Of a stretch of DNA of 64,000 nucleotides, positions 10,764-22,760 are shown piece by piece. Source of the DNA: Voacanga thouarsii. Its lineage: Eukaryota; Streptophyta; Magnoliopsida; Gentianales; Apocynaceae. The stretch's first letter is position 1. Each line of letters starts with the position of its first letter. The notes below the pieces were generated by a model. It had not been told where the DNA came from. It ran no database searches and saw nothing but the letters and a program-made list of their open reading frames with translations. Position numbers and translations under genes: made by a program. The stretch is from NCBI GenBank assembly GCA_026120185.1, contig JANUWF010001631.1:1550001-1614000 (forward strand). Reading direction: 5' to 3'.

Positions 10764-12579
10764 CTGGTTTTGATCAATATAGGGAGCATGGTAGTTAATA
10801 AAATGGAGAAGATGATTATACCTGTGATCCTTCGCTGTTTTGGTATGGGATAGGCTTGATGTAAGCTTCACAGTGGAAGCATAGGATCTCTGTAAATTTT
10901 TTTTGGCTTTGTTGTTTTAATCGTGTAAACCCAATTTTAATGGGTATAGGCGGTTGTGCTTTTGTTTTGGATGTTTTTTGTAAGTAAAAATGTCCAAAGA
11001 AGCAAAAGAAATAAGAAAGAAATCGAAAAAAGGAAGGTCCTGCAATTTCGCGCGCGGACAGTGGAAAAACGAAGAAGATGACACTGTTCATAAGCCGCCG
11101 CGTGGAGCCGAGCTGCCGAGCCGAGCCGCTTCTGTTCTGTGAGTGGAGCCGTGCTTCTGGAGCCGCGAAGCCGAGCCAAATGGGAGGTGAATTGAAGCCG
11201 AATTAATTTGATGTTGCAATTGAAATTCAATTGGCGCGCGGGTATTCGGGCTGAAGCGCGGGTCGGCAGCAGAGGAGAACCGGGCACGGGCGCGGGGCAC
11301 TCGGGCGGGCAGGTCGCGGCTTGGCGGGTTGAGGCGCGTCTGATCTGGTGCGGCTGGTGCACCGGGGGGGGGGGGCGCGGTGGACCGCAGGCCACGCGGG
11401 CGTGGATCCGGTGCGGCGCGGTGCAGTGGACCTCTAGAGTTTTTCCTGCAATTTTTTTTTATTTTTTTTCTTTTTCGTTTTTGGTCCCATACCAGGCGAA
11501 GTTAATATTTTTGCAATATTTATATTCTTGGAATATATTTGCATGAAAAATATTAGTAAGGGATTTTAGGATTAAACAAGATCATTAATTAATTAATTAA
11601 TGTGTTTAATTCTATTATTTGGGCACTTAGGTTTAAAAAATAGAAAAGCATGAAAACGTTTATTGTTTTCTAGCATGCTATTTTTTTTATGTACATTTGT
11701 GTGCTTTTCTCAAAGACCAAAGTCTTTGGGAACTTTTTGTTTCGGCAAGAAAAAATATTTTTCTTTAAAAACTAAATGGTTATTTTAATTGGTACAAAAA
11801 TTAATCCTTAAATATTTTCTCAAAGGATTTAATCCTTGACATAGAAAATATATTGGATTTAGATATTTTTGTAAATTAAAATGGAGAGCCATTTTGTTTT
11901 GTTTTGGACTAGAAAAATGATTTTGTCAAATAAACTTGAGACCAAAGTCTCTAGAAAGTTTTAATTGGAAAATTTTTGAAATCATTAAGTTTTAACTTAT
12001 ATAAAATTAGTCCATGGAGGAAATCTCTCAAAGGATATAAGCCTTGACATAGAGATTTTATTGGACTTAGATATTTTATTTTTGAGTTAAGAAAAACTTA
12101 ATGGAAATTTCAAAAGGATATTTTCCAGAAAACCTTTATTTTAAAAGACTAAGTGGGAGAGGGGTTTCAACGGCCCCACGGCTTCCATCACGGTCCTCAT
12201 TAGAGATCGTGGATCCCCTCGCGTCACCCTGGGAGTGAACCCGTATAGGATGGGGATACCACAAGGATCTAGATCTAATGGAATGTTATAATTAATAACC
12301 CGGGGCACGTACTATGATCGGCCTGCCCACGTTGGAGGTTATAGTGCGAGGTATGTCCATAGGAAATGAGAGGAAACGGCCATCCCTCGATGGAGTTATT
12401 CTCTAGACCATTACCTAGAAGGGAAATTAATTTGTGGTGGTTAATACACTTAGCTTAGGAAACTGTTAATCTTCCCAAGAAGCTATCTCAGTTTTCCTAA
12501 GAGCCAAATTATTTTCAGTGCACAAATTTCATTTCATTTTCACAAACTAATTTCTTTCTTTTATTTTCGATTTTCAGAA
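10764..12579 (+). other. CopA1 leader (untranslated) with a GC island
   Basis: No gag-like protein is visible in this 1.8-kb leader. It is AT-rich except for 11041-11440, which is very GC-rich with repeated GAGCCG units and a run of twelve G at 11364-11375. The distal part (12170-12480) matches the minus-strand CopA2 leader at about 63390-63700. It ends with a pyrimidine-rich tract and TTTTCAG before the gag ATG, a plausible 3' splice site. Confidence 0.75.
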
Positions 12580-13360
12580 ATGGTGGGAGGTTCTTTTAGT
12601 CCATTGGCCGTTATTCTCAGGGAGAATAAGTTAACGGGTCCAAACTATGTGGATCGGAAAAGGAACCCGGACATAATACTCACAAACAGAGGAGTATAAG
12701 TATGTCCTTTACGAAACCTCGCCCCGTTATCTGGGAAGGTTCCACCGCCGAAGAGCGAGAGGCCGAAAAGGCATGGAAGAAAGTCGACGAAATGGCACGT
12801 TGCTATATGTTAGCTTCTATGTCTAATGTGCTCCAGTCAAAACACGAGTACATGACTTCTGCATATGACATAAGTCAATCGTTGGCAACTATGTTCGCGG
12901 ACAAGAGCCGGCCCGCAAGGCAGGAGGCTCTTCGAACAATTGTAAACACTAAGATGGCCGAGGAGCATCAGTCCGAGAGCATATGCTCAAGATGATTGCT
13001 GCTTTCGAGGAGGCAGAAATCTTAGGGGCTGTCATTGACCCCGAGAGCCAAGTGGACATGGTTCTCGAATCTCTACCGGGCTCTTTCACTCGGCCTAAGT
13101 TAAACTATAACATGAACAAGTTGAACATGAGTTTGATCGAACCGATGAAGGAGCTCCGGATGGCGGAGAAGGTCATGAAGCCGCAGCCTAAGGCCATGAT
13201 TGCTAAGGCCTCTTCTTTAAGAACTAGGCCTAAGCCCGTAAAGTTCAAGAGGAAGAAGGGGAATGCAAAGAGCTCAGCTCAAGAACCAGCCCAAGGATAA
13301 ACCAAAGGGCAAGTTCTTCAAGTGTGGAAAGAAGGGACACTGGAAAAAGAGTGTCCAAAT
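12580..13360 (+). pseudogene. gag: CopA1 Gag, decayed
   Basis: ATG at 12580 starts MVGGSFSPLAVILRENKLTG, a typical copia Gag N-terminus (UBN2-like). The frame shifts near 12690, continues from about 12702 (WKKVDEMARCYMLASMSN, DISQSLATMFADKSRPARQ), shifts again near 12970 by loss of one G compared with CopA2, and continues from 12983 (AAFEEAEILGAVIDPESQVD). The zinc knuckle at 13313-13354 reads FFKCGKKGHW: its first Cys is Phe, whereas CopA2 keeps CFKCG. Gag would form the particle. Confidence 0.85.
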
Positions 13361-13379
13361 CTTCGAGCCAAGAAAACCC

Positions 13380-13600
13380 CACAGGTAATGTTTACTATCT
13401 AGAGTCCATATCAATGGTAGGATCAACTTCCACTTGGATTGTTGATTCAGGAGCCACCGATCATATCCGTAACTCCTTGCGTGGGTTTAGGAAGATAAGA
13501 AGACTCAAGAAGGGCGAACATGGGCTTCGAGTGGGTAATGGAGCACAAGTCCTGGGCCCTTGCAAGTGGGAGAGCTAGATCTTATTTTTTATTGTAATAA
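13380..13600 (+). pseudogene. CopA1 aspartic protease, decayed
   Basis: TWIVDSGATDHI carries the catalytic Asp-Ser-Gly at 13444-13452. The frame closes with a stop at 13576, whereas the copia protease should run on into integrase; the following ~150 bases are degenerate. It would process the polyprotein. Confidence 0.8.
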
Positions 13601-13725
13601 GATAGTGGTTTTAAAATACATTTTATATGTACCTGGTTTTCGTCAGAATTTGATTTCAGCTTGCAAAACTTATTAATCAAGGATATTCTCGTATCTTTCC
13701 ATTCCGGTATTTCTATCAAGTAGAG

Positions 13726-14574
13726 ATGGAGAGATTTTATGTACTCGGGCACATGTATGGAAATTTGTTCTTTTTAAACCCTATTAACAACCAATCAAAT
13801 AACGCTCGACTCGAATCTTTAACTAAGAAGAGAAAGACCAATATCAATGATTCATACCTTTGGCACCTGAGGTTGGGTCATATTAACTCAACCAGGATTC
13901 AGAGGCTAATCCATGATGGGCCTTTGGGCTCATTGAGATTGGAAAGTTGGCCTCAGTGTGAATCCTGCCTGATGGGAAAAATGACCAAAAGGTCTTTTAC
14001 ACCAAAGGCGGATAGAGCCAAAGAGGTGTTGAGTCTTGTTCACACTGATGTGTGCGGTCCATTATCTACTCCAGCTAGGGGAGGTTTTGAGTACTTCATC
14101 ACGTTCACGGATGATTGTATGAGGTATGGTTACATTTACCTGATGAGACGCAAGTCTGACTCTTTTGACAAGTTCAAAGAGTTTAAGGCTGAAGTGGAGC
14201 GTCGGACAGGTAAATTAATCAAAACTTTACGATCGGATCGTGGTGGAGAGTACCTCCTAGGTGAATTCAAGGACTACATGGTACATCATGGGATAGTATC
14301 CCAGCTCTCTGCGCCGGGAACCCCCCAGTAGAACGGAGTAGCTGAGAGAAGGAACAGGACATTGATGGAAATGGTCCAAAGCATGATGTCTCATGCTACT
14401 CTTCCAGTGTCATTCTGGGGATATGCCCTGGAAAGCGCGGCATATATTCTGAACTTGGTGCCTTCCAAGTCAGTACATAGGATTCCCTATGAGATGTGGA
14501 CTAGGCGTAATCCAAGTCTGAATCATCTCAGGATTTAGGGGTGTCCAGCTTATGTACTGATCAAGGGAGACAAG
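13726..14574 (+). pseudogene. CopA1 integrase, decayed
   Basis: The zinc domain ([11 protein letters not shown] ... CESCLMGK) is followed by the core motifs VHTDVCGPL and RSDRGGEYLLGEF, then a PGTPQ-stop-NGVAERRN block with the catalytic Glu. The stop at 14329 is CAG to TAG. A second stop is near 14537 (ATTTAGGGG where CopA2 has ATATGAGG). All three catalytic acids are still encoded. The residues and order place it in Ty1/copia. Confidence 0.9.
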
Positions 14575-15980
14575 TTGGAACCAAGATCAGAATTATGCTA
14601 TTTTGTTGGGTATCCAAAAGGGACAAAAGTAGGCTACTTTTATCATCCTAAGGAGCAGAAGGTACTAGTCAGTACCAATGCTAGATACTTGGAAGATGAT
14701 CAAAGTACTTCTACTAAAGGTTCAACGAGGTTGGAACTGCAGGAGAAGTTATCTATGGAATCAACTTCTACTGACCCGATTTTGGAACAAGAAGAGGCAC
14801 AGCCTCAAGAGCCTGTACAAATGGAGCCTCGTCGTAGTGGGAGAGTGTTTAGGGTTCCGGATAGATGGACTGGAGAAGCCTTTGAGCTGGTTTCCGACCA
14901 TCAGGAACAAGACCCCGCTAGATACGAGGAGGCTATTGCTGATGCCAATGCAAATCTGTGGCATGAAGCAATGAAAGCCGAGATTGAGTCTATGTACCTC
15001 AATCAGGTTTGGGATCTTGTAGCTTCACCTGAAGGGATAAAACCCATTGGGTGCAAGTGGGTATACAAGAGGAAGAGAGGAGTGGATGGGAAGGTGGAAA
15101 CCTTCAAAGCTAGGCTTGTGGCGAAAGGGTATACTCAGAAAGAAGGTATCGACTATGAGGAAACCTTTTCCCCGTAGCCATGCTTAAATCCATTCGCATC
15201 CTCCTTGCCATCGCCTATCACTATGACTACGAGATATGGCAAATGGATGTCAAAACGGCATTCTTGAATGGCCATCTTAGCGAAAACATCTATATGTCCC
15301 AACCGGAAGGCTTCATTGCTGAAGGCCAGGAACACATGGTTTGCAAGCTTAAGAAGTCCATTTATGGACTTAAGCAGGCATCAAGAGCATGGAACATTCG
15401 TTTTGATGAGACTGTAAAGTCTTATGGTTTTATTCAAAACGAAGATGAACTATGCGTGTACAGGAAACTTGAAGGCATCAATGTGGTTTTTCTTGTCCTG
15501 TATGTGGATGACATTCTACTCATTAGAAATAATGTAGGGACATTGTCATCTACAAAGGTTTGGCTGTCTAGTCAATTCAGTATGAAGGACTTGGGAGAAG
15601 CCAGCTACATTCTCGGGATTAGGCTTCTTAGAAATAGGAAGCAGAGAATGTTAGGATTATCCCAAGCGACATACATTGACAAGATGCTGGCCAAGTACAG
15701 CATGGACTCATGTAAGGGAGCTCTAATCCCTTGCAGACATGGGTTGTCATTTTCTTCGAAGGACTATCCTAAGTCTCAAGAAGAAAAGGACAGAATGAGT
15801 AGGATTCCCTACGCTTCGGCTGTGGGAAGTCTCATGTACTCTATGCTGTGTACTAGGCCAGATATCTGCTTTGCCGTGGGCTTAGTTAGCAGATATCAGT
15901 CAAACCCAGGGGAGGTTCATTGGCAAGCTGTAAAGCATATTCTCAAGTACCTCAAGGGAACAAGAGATTATATGCTGGTT
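14575..15980 (+). pseudogene. CopA1 reverse transcriptase, decayed by one frameshift
   Basis: From 14575 the linker and RT N-terminus read through KWVYKRKRGVDGKVETFKAR and YTQKEGIDYEETFSP. A single missing G at about 15174 (CopA2 has CCCCGGTAGCC, here CCCCGTAGCC) gives a stop. The frame resumes at once from 15180 with WQMDVKTAFLNGHL, SIYGLKQASRAWN and the catalytic YVDDILLI (15501-15512). This 415-codon open stretch running into RNase H is the best preserved coding piece in the window. Confidence 0.9.
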
Positions 15981-16427
15981 TATAGGGCTGATGATTTGGT
16001 TCCTACAAGATACACAGACTCAGACTTCCAGGCGGATAAGGATGAGAGAAAATCCACTAGTGGATATGTCTTCACTTTGTCTGGAGGAGCAATTTCATGG
16101 AGGAGTATCAAGCAATCTTGTATTGCTGACTCAACCATGGAAGCTGAGTATGTGGCTGCTTCGGAGGCGTCCAAGGAAGCAGTCTGGCTCCGGAAGTTTC
16201 TTTCAGAACTTGGACTCGTACCACATATGGATAGGCCGGTTGTGATGTATTGCGACAACACTGGAGCAGTGTCACAATCTAAGGAGCCTCGGAACCACAA
16301 GAAGGGGAAACACATCGAGAGGAAGTACCACCTGATCTGGGATTTCATCCAGAGACGGGAAGTCGTGGTGGAACATATTACCTCAGAAAACAATCTAGTA
16401 GACCCATTCACCAAGCCTTTGGCTTAG
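15981..16427 (+). pseudogene. CopA1 RNase H
   Basis: In frame with the RT from 15180. Visible motifs are RYTDSDFQADKDERKSTSGY, MEAEYVAASEASKEAVWLRK, MYCDNTGAVSQSKEPRNHKK and VEHITSENNLVDPFTKPLA. The catalytic acids (Asp, Glu, Asp) are present. It ends at TAG 16425-16427, where a relative codes for Glu (AERV in CopA2). Confidence 0.9.
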
Positions 16428-16491
16428 AGAGTCTTCAAGAGACACTTAGACGCCATAGGGGTGGGCACCTATGGACTTACCTAGTCTTAGA

Positions 16492-16506
16492 GTGCAAGTG
16501 GGAGAT
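16492..16506 (+). other. CopA1 polypurine tract
   Basis: GTGCAAGTGGGAGAT directly precedes the 3' LTR. This purine-rich primer for plus-strand DNA is identical in type to that of CopA2 and similar to that of CopB1. Confidence 0.85.
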
Positions 16507-18543
16507 TATTGGATTGTATGCCCTCTTAGACTAGGTTTCTGATGTAAAATCGAATTATTTAATAAAAGAATTTATTTTCAGAAATATTTTGTGAATTTAC
16601 TTTTTGTTTGTGCACGATTTTCGTTTGGAACAAACCCATTGTGTTTAAATAAGTGATCCATGTGAATGATGGTCTTTCACAGTAAGGTATGGATCACGGG
16701 TTATTTAATACATAAACTTTTGTTCTTAACCTATTGATGAGACTGGGAACCTCATCATGTTTAGGTTATTGTGTTATGAATTCCAAATGGGGAATGGCTT
16801 ACCTTTAGCCAGTGGGTAGTCCACTCACTTCCTGACATAAGCGTATTTCGAATACGTAGAACAGGACCAGTAGTAGTGGTTTCTCAAAGTACTATATGGT
16901 AGAAACCTAGACTACTACCCCTACAGCGTGGACTAGTACTCTACGACTTGAGTATGAGTTGGTGGTCTAGCGAAGCTGGAAGCATATACTTTGATTTGCT
17001 GTAGTTGAGGTTCTATCATAGGGCCAATATACTTGCATGTTGGGTATGTGCGACTAGTTAGTTAAGACAGACTTATACAAGATAGTTTCTGCACTATATC
17101 GCCCTTGTGGTTGTCCGAATGGTCAAAATTATCCAGGGCCCTGGGAAACATGACTTGGATGTTTGCTTTAGGGTAGCTCCCTTGGAAAGCGGAAACACTC
17201 CAGGAAGTCGTGGATCATTGGATTAGAAGCCTAAGGATGGTAGATGTCATTTAGAGGGGTGTTAGTACACTTCTTCATCTCTAAATGTATGGCAATGTGT
17301 AGAGGGGTATTTTAGTCATTTCACCTGTAGGTCGGAGACTATGCTAACGCAGCATTGTCCTTGGGGTTAATATTTCCTTATGGTGATATTAGGAAATATT
17401 TAAAATGCAAAATACAGCTATTTATATAGCAAGGGTATTTTGGTCATTTTAGCAGCCAAGGCGATGTGTCTTTTTGGTCCTCGGGATAGCCCGTAAGTCC
17501 TAACTATTTTTTGGGTTGAGGAATTGGTCTCAGTTGAAGAGGATTTTATTTTATTTTGTTTTATTTTATTTTATTCAGGAAGTCTAATTTATTATTGGAC
17601 TGAAATAAAATAAATAAATAAATAAATAAAATAGGAGTTGAGAGAAATTAATTATCTAGTTTATTTGGTTAATTAATTATTCAGGGCCTAGGTCCAGTAT
17701 GAATAATTAAGAAATTAACCTGGGCTTAAACTAGGGGAAATAATTAATGTTTAATTATTTATTGGGTTATTTATGTAGGCCCAAGAAATAAATAATTAAA
17801 GATTAATTATTATGGTTCATTTGGGCTCATTAATTATTTATTGGGTTAATTATGTAAGCCCAGAAAATAAATAATTAATATTTATTATTTTGGGCCTTTT
17901 GGGTCCAAGAAAAATAATAAATATTTATCTGGCCCAATAGCTTGGACCTTAGGGTTTTTTCCAGATACGGTTAAGAGGAGTTTAAGGTTAGGCCAAACTG
18001 TTTCTCAGGATAACATCTGGGTATTTTGAAATCCTGGGGAGATGTTTATCAGAGATTGAGAGACCTAGTTTAGGCTAAACCTAAACAACTCTTTGAAAAG
18101 GAAAAACCCTAATTTTTCCTTTGCTAAGCCACACACTCACGTGGTCTCTTTCTCTCCTCTCTCTCACGTTTTCTCCTTCTTTGTTTTTTCCTTGGATTTT
18201 GCTAACCAATAGCAAGTAAACCAAGGAGAATTGAGACCCTTCCTCTTCACCATAGTGTTCACCGACTAGAGGTTAGGCTGAGGAATATCCCGAGAGCTGG
18301 AGAGCTAAGCGTTAATGCAAACAAGACGAAGTCGAAGGCTAGCGGGTGTTCAACCGGAAGCTCCTTCAAGTGTGCAAAGCGAGGCGATTCCAGCAGTTCA
18401 ATCTGTTCCTACGTAACCTAGGAGGGTTAAGGAACGCAAATGTATGATCTTCACGCTTCCGCATGGCCTTTATGGCTCGCGTTTAATTTTTTTTTCTCTG
18501 TTTTTTTCCCGTCCATGGCTCCCCTGTTCTGCGTTTTCCATCA
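16507..18543 (+). repeat. CopA1 3' LTR
   Basis: A direct copy of 8710-10746, same length, ending TTTTCCATCA and followed by the TCCGA duplication. Its first bases are TATTGG, not TGTTGG. Confidence 0.95.
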
Positions 18544-18548
18544 TCCGA
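18544..18548. repeat. Target-site duplication of CopA1, right copy (TCCGA)
   Basis: Identical to 8705-8709. Confidence 0.95.
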
Positions 18549-18862
18549 AGGGTGAAAAATTGAATCCGAGGTATTTAGGGCCGTTTCTGATTAAGGAAAG
18601 GATCAGACCGGTAGCTTACCGATTGGATCTGCCAAAAGGGTTAACGGAAATCAATGATGTGTTTCATGTGTCACAATTGAAGAAGTATAATGTGGATCCT
18701 GGTCATGTATTGAATGATGAACCGTTTGTATTACAGCCAGACCTGAGCTATGTGGAGAAGCCTATGCGGATGTTGGACCGCAGTGTCAAGACTCTCCGGA
18801 ACAAACAGATACCGATGGTTAAGATTCAGTGGGAGCACCATGGCACGCAGGATGCCACATTA
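18549..18862 (+). pseudogene. GypA1 integrase C-terminus and chromodomain-like tail
   Basis: This continues the frame broken at 8709. It reads LNPRYLGPFLIKERIRPVAY, NDVFHVSQLKKYN, YVEKPMRMLDRSVKTLRNK and IPMVKIQWEHHGTQDAT, the core of a chromodomain as in Tekay/Del elements, which is thought to steer integration toward heterochromatin. The last part of the domain, the stop, the polypurine tract and the first ~30 bases of the LTR are deleted; the junction is near 18862, and what follows is LTR read as protein by chance. Confidence 0.85.
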
Positions 18863-19080
18863 GAGAAAGGGGGTTGGGATGCATATCATATTTCATTACA
18901 TGTTTAAATATATTTTTATATGATTTTATGTGCTCTGAATTTGAGTTTTATAGTCTAGAGGGCTTGATTATGACTATTGAGCGAGAAGGGCAAAATGGTA
19001 ATTTTTGCTTGAGGTGGAAAAAGGGAGATAGCTTGAGGATTGAATAGGAAAATATTTTTAGAGGGAAAATAAGAACAAAA

Positions 19081-19145
19081 GTTGTTGTGGTTTAGTGGTT
19101 AGAGCCTTAGAATTAATTCTTGAGGTCTTGGGTTCAAATTCCATC
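19081..19145 (+). other. tRNA-like box A/box B module in GypA1 LTR
   Basis: TAGTGGTTAGAGCC at 19093-19106 and GGTTCAAATTCC at 19131-19142 resemble boxes A and B of a tRNA gene. It is the plus-strand homologue of 3881-3947. Confidence 0.5.
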
Positions 19146-20777
19146 ATAGGAGTTTTAGCTTGGTTAAATTTTATTTTTGCTTGGGGAGTAATATTTTCAG
19201 CCTTATGAGCTTGGAGTAGGGTAGAAATGTTGTCTTAAGAGAGACACGATAGGAGTATCCTCATCCTATTCTTTTGCGTACACAAAATTCCTAAGGGGAA
19301 TCCATTTCCTCTTGATCCTTAATTTTTCCTATTTTTCAATTCATTAGCTTGTTCAAATTGTTCAAGCCAATTTTATTCTAGAAAAATTCTAGCAATGTGT
19401 TGTGGCTTTGTAGGTTCAAAATGTCTTAATAAGAGACATCTTATGGACCGAAACCATGGAAGAGGGGGAAAGGATTTCAAGTGAATTAAATTCCTTAGTG
19501 AACTTTCTAAAAACTTTACTCTAGCTAAGTTCATCTTCCTTCATGCATGGAACTGAAATTTTTCCCAGCTTTATGTGCCTTCAAGGCATCGAAATTCTTA
19601 GCCCTTATTCCCTCCCAAATGTTGCCAGAAAATGGCCTTTTTGATCAGCTTAGAACAAGGATTTTTCTGGCCATTTTCGGACTGCACAAAAGCTGTGCAA
19701 AACAAGGAAAATTCCTAGGCAAATTCACAGCTTAGGAGGTCCGAAACCAAGCTGTTTTCTTCCAATTTTTGTTCAGCAGCTTAGCAAAGTTTATCCTAAA
19801 TGAAGAAGGCTGGAAACCAGCCTAGAAAATCCCTGAAATTCCCCTTCAAACTCCCTGCAAATCGACTGGAAAAGGGCAGCTGAAAACTGCCCAGAAAATT
19901 CAGCAAGCAGCGAAATTCTGTGCAGAAATTTTCCAGCCTTGGTTCCTAATTCATCCCTAGCCGAAACTCCATCCTTCTTCTGCACAAATCACCCTTAAAC
20001 CTTCAGTAACTGAACTCCATTATCCTCCTCAATCTTCTGCACGAAAATTCAGTCATGGCTGCCTAATAGATTTCCAAAAAAATTTTGCAAACATGATCTG
20101 ATTTGGATACCAAAATTCCAGCCACCATGATTTAACAACTTTCCATAAAATATATCTCAAACAACCAGACCTTCCCTTCACCATTACACTCAGTATTTTT
20201 GGCCACCTTTAGCCCCCCTCAACCAGCATTCATCTAGCCGAAACACTACCAGCAATTCGGCCATGGCAGACTTCTTAAAGCTCTCACATGATCAAAGGTA
20301 TTCTTGAATATTTAGTTTCCAACTTTACTTCCCAAAAATATTCTTCAAGGATTTCATCCACTAGCCTCTCCTTTTCCATTCCAGACTAGAAAAACAGCTA
20401 CCAAAACCCTTCAAGCAGTCACCTAACCCTAATCCTTACAGAATTTTGGCATCTCCAATCCCAAAAGCTCTCTACTCTCTTCAATATCAAGAACACACAA
20501 CATACCAAGAGCACCTACTCCTTCCTTTCACCCAATACTCTCCAAAATCACTCCAACCTCCTTCTAAAAAATTTCCAGATTGAACCTACTCACTGTCGTG
20601 AGTCCATCAATACCATTCTTAACATCAAACTCAAAAATCCAACTTTCTATTTTAGATAAAAAACCAGAAATTTTTTGAAGGCTCAAGAACACCTTCAAGG
20701 TAGGTTTGTTCTAACAACTTCATCTTCTACAATCTTGATCTCTAATGAATATAAATGCGAATCAACATACTAATGGT

Positions 20778-20795
20778 CTCTCTCTCTCTCTCTCA
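20778..20795. repeat. (TC)n microsatellite
   Basis: About nine TC units in the GypA1 LTR, homologous to the (GA)n tract at 2239-2270. Confidence 0.85.
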
Positions 20796-21526
20796 TAGCC
20801 GAATCTCTCTCCTCTTGGCCGGATGGCTCCTTTTCCAATGGCCATGCTTTCTCTACCTTCCTTGGACGGATTTAGGCATCTAGGGGTTGTCAATCATTCG
20901 AAACTCCTTCAAGATATTCAACAAGCAAGTAAGCCTTTTTAACCCTTCTTTTAAATTCTAGATTCATGTCTCTAGGATGATGTTGATAGAAGATGGAGTG
21001 TGGATAGGATTTAAGTATATATATTTTTTAGGTTGAAGCATGAATGTATGTACGAATATGAAGGAGATGGGATTTATGCATGGATGGATTATCTTGGTTG
21101 ATTGTATGATGATTTGAGGTTTAATGCATGTCTCCATGTCATAGGTAGTATTTGTGATGAAGTATGCTAGAGATTGTGTCACCTTAGGTGAATAGGATTT
21201 ATATTCTTGTTGGATTATTGAAGCCTTGATCATATTTATGCTAGTAGGGGTTAAATCATGTCTTGGTAAATTTAGATCTATGCTTATATGCATGATTTGG
21301 ATGATTTGATGAATTGAAGGATTGTGTATGTTCATGATTGTGATTAGCCATAGAAGTATGATCATAATCTAGTTGTCCCTAAGCTAATTTTTATTTCATG
21401 AATAAAATATTTCATAATATGATTTTGCTAGTAATTTTGAAAAAACCCCTAGGAGGGGTAAATTTGGATTATTATATATAATAAGTATATTTTAGTCAAA
21501 TAAATAATAGCTTTTGCTAGAAAAAT

Positions 21527-21632
<106 letters not shown>

Positions 21633-22420
21633 ATATAAAATAATGAAATCAACTAAATCCTTTTATTGGAATAATCATAATTAGTAAAATATTTATTACT
21701 AAAATTTTAATTATTATCTTTTAATCAAACCCATTAAAATTTTATTTATTATTTTTCAAGCAAGTCTCATTAAATTTATTTTCAACTAATTTTAGTTATC
21801 AATTATTTTCTAACAACTAAATTATTAATAAATCATTATTTTACCTAATACCACCTAAGACTCTTCAGCAAATAAACTCTAAATTTTTCTTAGCAAGATT
21901 TAAACCATCAACTTATTAGTACTTGGTTCTCAAAACATTAATTATTTTAAATATCAAATTAGGCTTATCCTATAAACCTATTTATTTAAAGTTTGGCCTT
22001 AAAGCTTGGGACACTAGGATCATGGCGGTAATGAGTTGATTTGTTTTAAATAGGGAAAGTGGATTTTGGCTTGAGTTTGATTGAGGTTTGTATTTGCCCA
22101 TGTGGGGTTAGGTCAGCTGTTGAAGACCTTATATTGTGAGCAAGAATCAGGTAAGCTCCCGCATAAAACCTGATTGATGAAACATGTTTATTATGGCAAG
22201 TAAAATGTTGAGCGCATTGACACTCAATTTTGCAAGGGCAATTGAGGATTAACTTCTTACCTATTTCAGACAAACAATTTATTTGAAAATTAATAAGCAG
22301 ATTTATTCAATCTCAAAACTCTTTCCAAAACTGATTTTGATAAAGACTTTGGGAACCCTTAATTGCCATTTTCATGTGGAACAGTGTTTTGTTCATTTTA
22401 TCCCAAGTGGGAAATGTCGT

Positions 22421-22760
22421 TGAGTACTCAATAAGGGTGGACTGCTAAGGCTAGTCTTTGAGGTATTAGGGTAAGTCTCTCAGTAGGTGGCCACCTCTTA
22501 GGGGTGAGTCCTTCTCGGATAGGACGTCAGTCCAATAGGTCGTGCCGGTCCGAGCCAGCAGTGTTCTCTTTCAGTCAAGTGACTGTGTTTTGCCGGAATG
22601 GACACCCGGTTGTTGTTTGGGTATAGAGAAGGTGGTGTATCTTGCCCAGTAGGCTGATCACCTACTTTTATCAGTCTACACAAAGTGTGGCATTCTGACC
22701 GGCGGTATGCACAAAGTGTGGCATGCTGACCATGCGGTTATGGGGCCTAACGTGTGGTAA
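22421..22760 (+). promoter_or_regulatory. Conserved LTR block: two palindromes and CAAAGTGTGG repeats
   Basis: It holds the palindrome TGAGTACTCA (22421-22430), the 12-base palindrome AGGTGGCCACCT (22485-22496), and direct repeats CAAAGTGTGGCA at about 22681 and 22712 with a related AACGTGTGG at about 22749. The same order recurs in the GypB LTRs (29290-29680) although the families differ much elsewhere. The role is unknown; transcription factor sites or RNA structure are possible. Confidence 0.5.

Larger units (their letters stand above)
8710..18543 (+). mobile_element. CopA1: complete Ty1/copia element nested in GypA1
   Basis: The element has a 5' LTR 8710-10746, internal region 10747-16506 and 3' LTR 16507-18543, flanked by TCCGA on both sides. 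The order Gag, protease, integrase, RT, RNase H (integrase before RT) is that of Ty1/copia. Both LTRs are 2037 bp and differ by only scattered substitutions and small indels in the parts compared, so the insertion is young relative to GypA1. The 3' LTR starts TATTGGATTG where the 5' LTR has TGTTGGATTG. The integrase and RT resemble the BARE/Angela-Tork group. Frameshifts and stops make it non-autonomous now. Confidence 0.95.

Noticed and set aside
10816..11546. Several overlapping ORFs of 70-152 codons in the CopA1 leader
   Set aside because: They arise from the GC island, where stops are rare by composition. They overlap in opposite strands and have no family features or counterpart in CopA2.
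19081..19145. A functional tRNA gene
   Set aside because: Boxes A and B are recognisable but no acceptor stem or anticodon arm forms by eye, and the copies sit inside LTRs.
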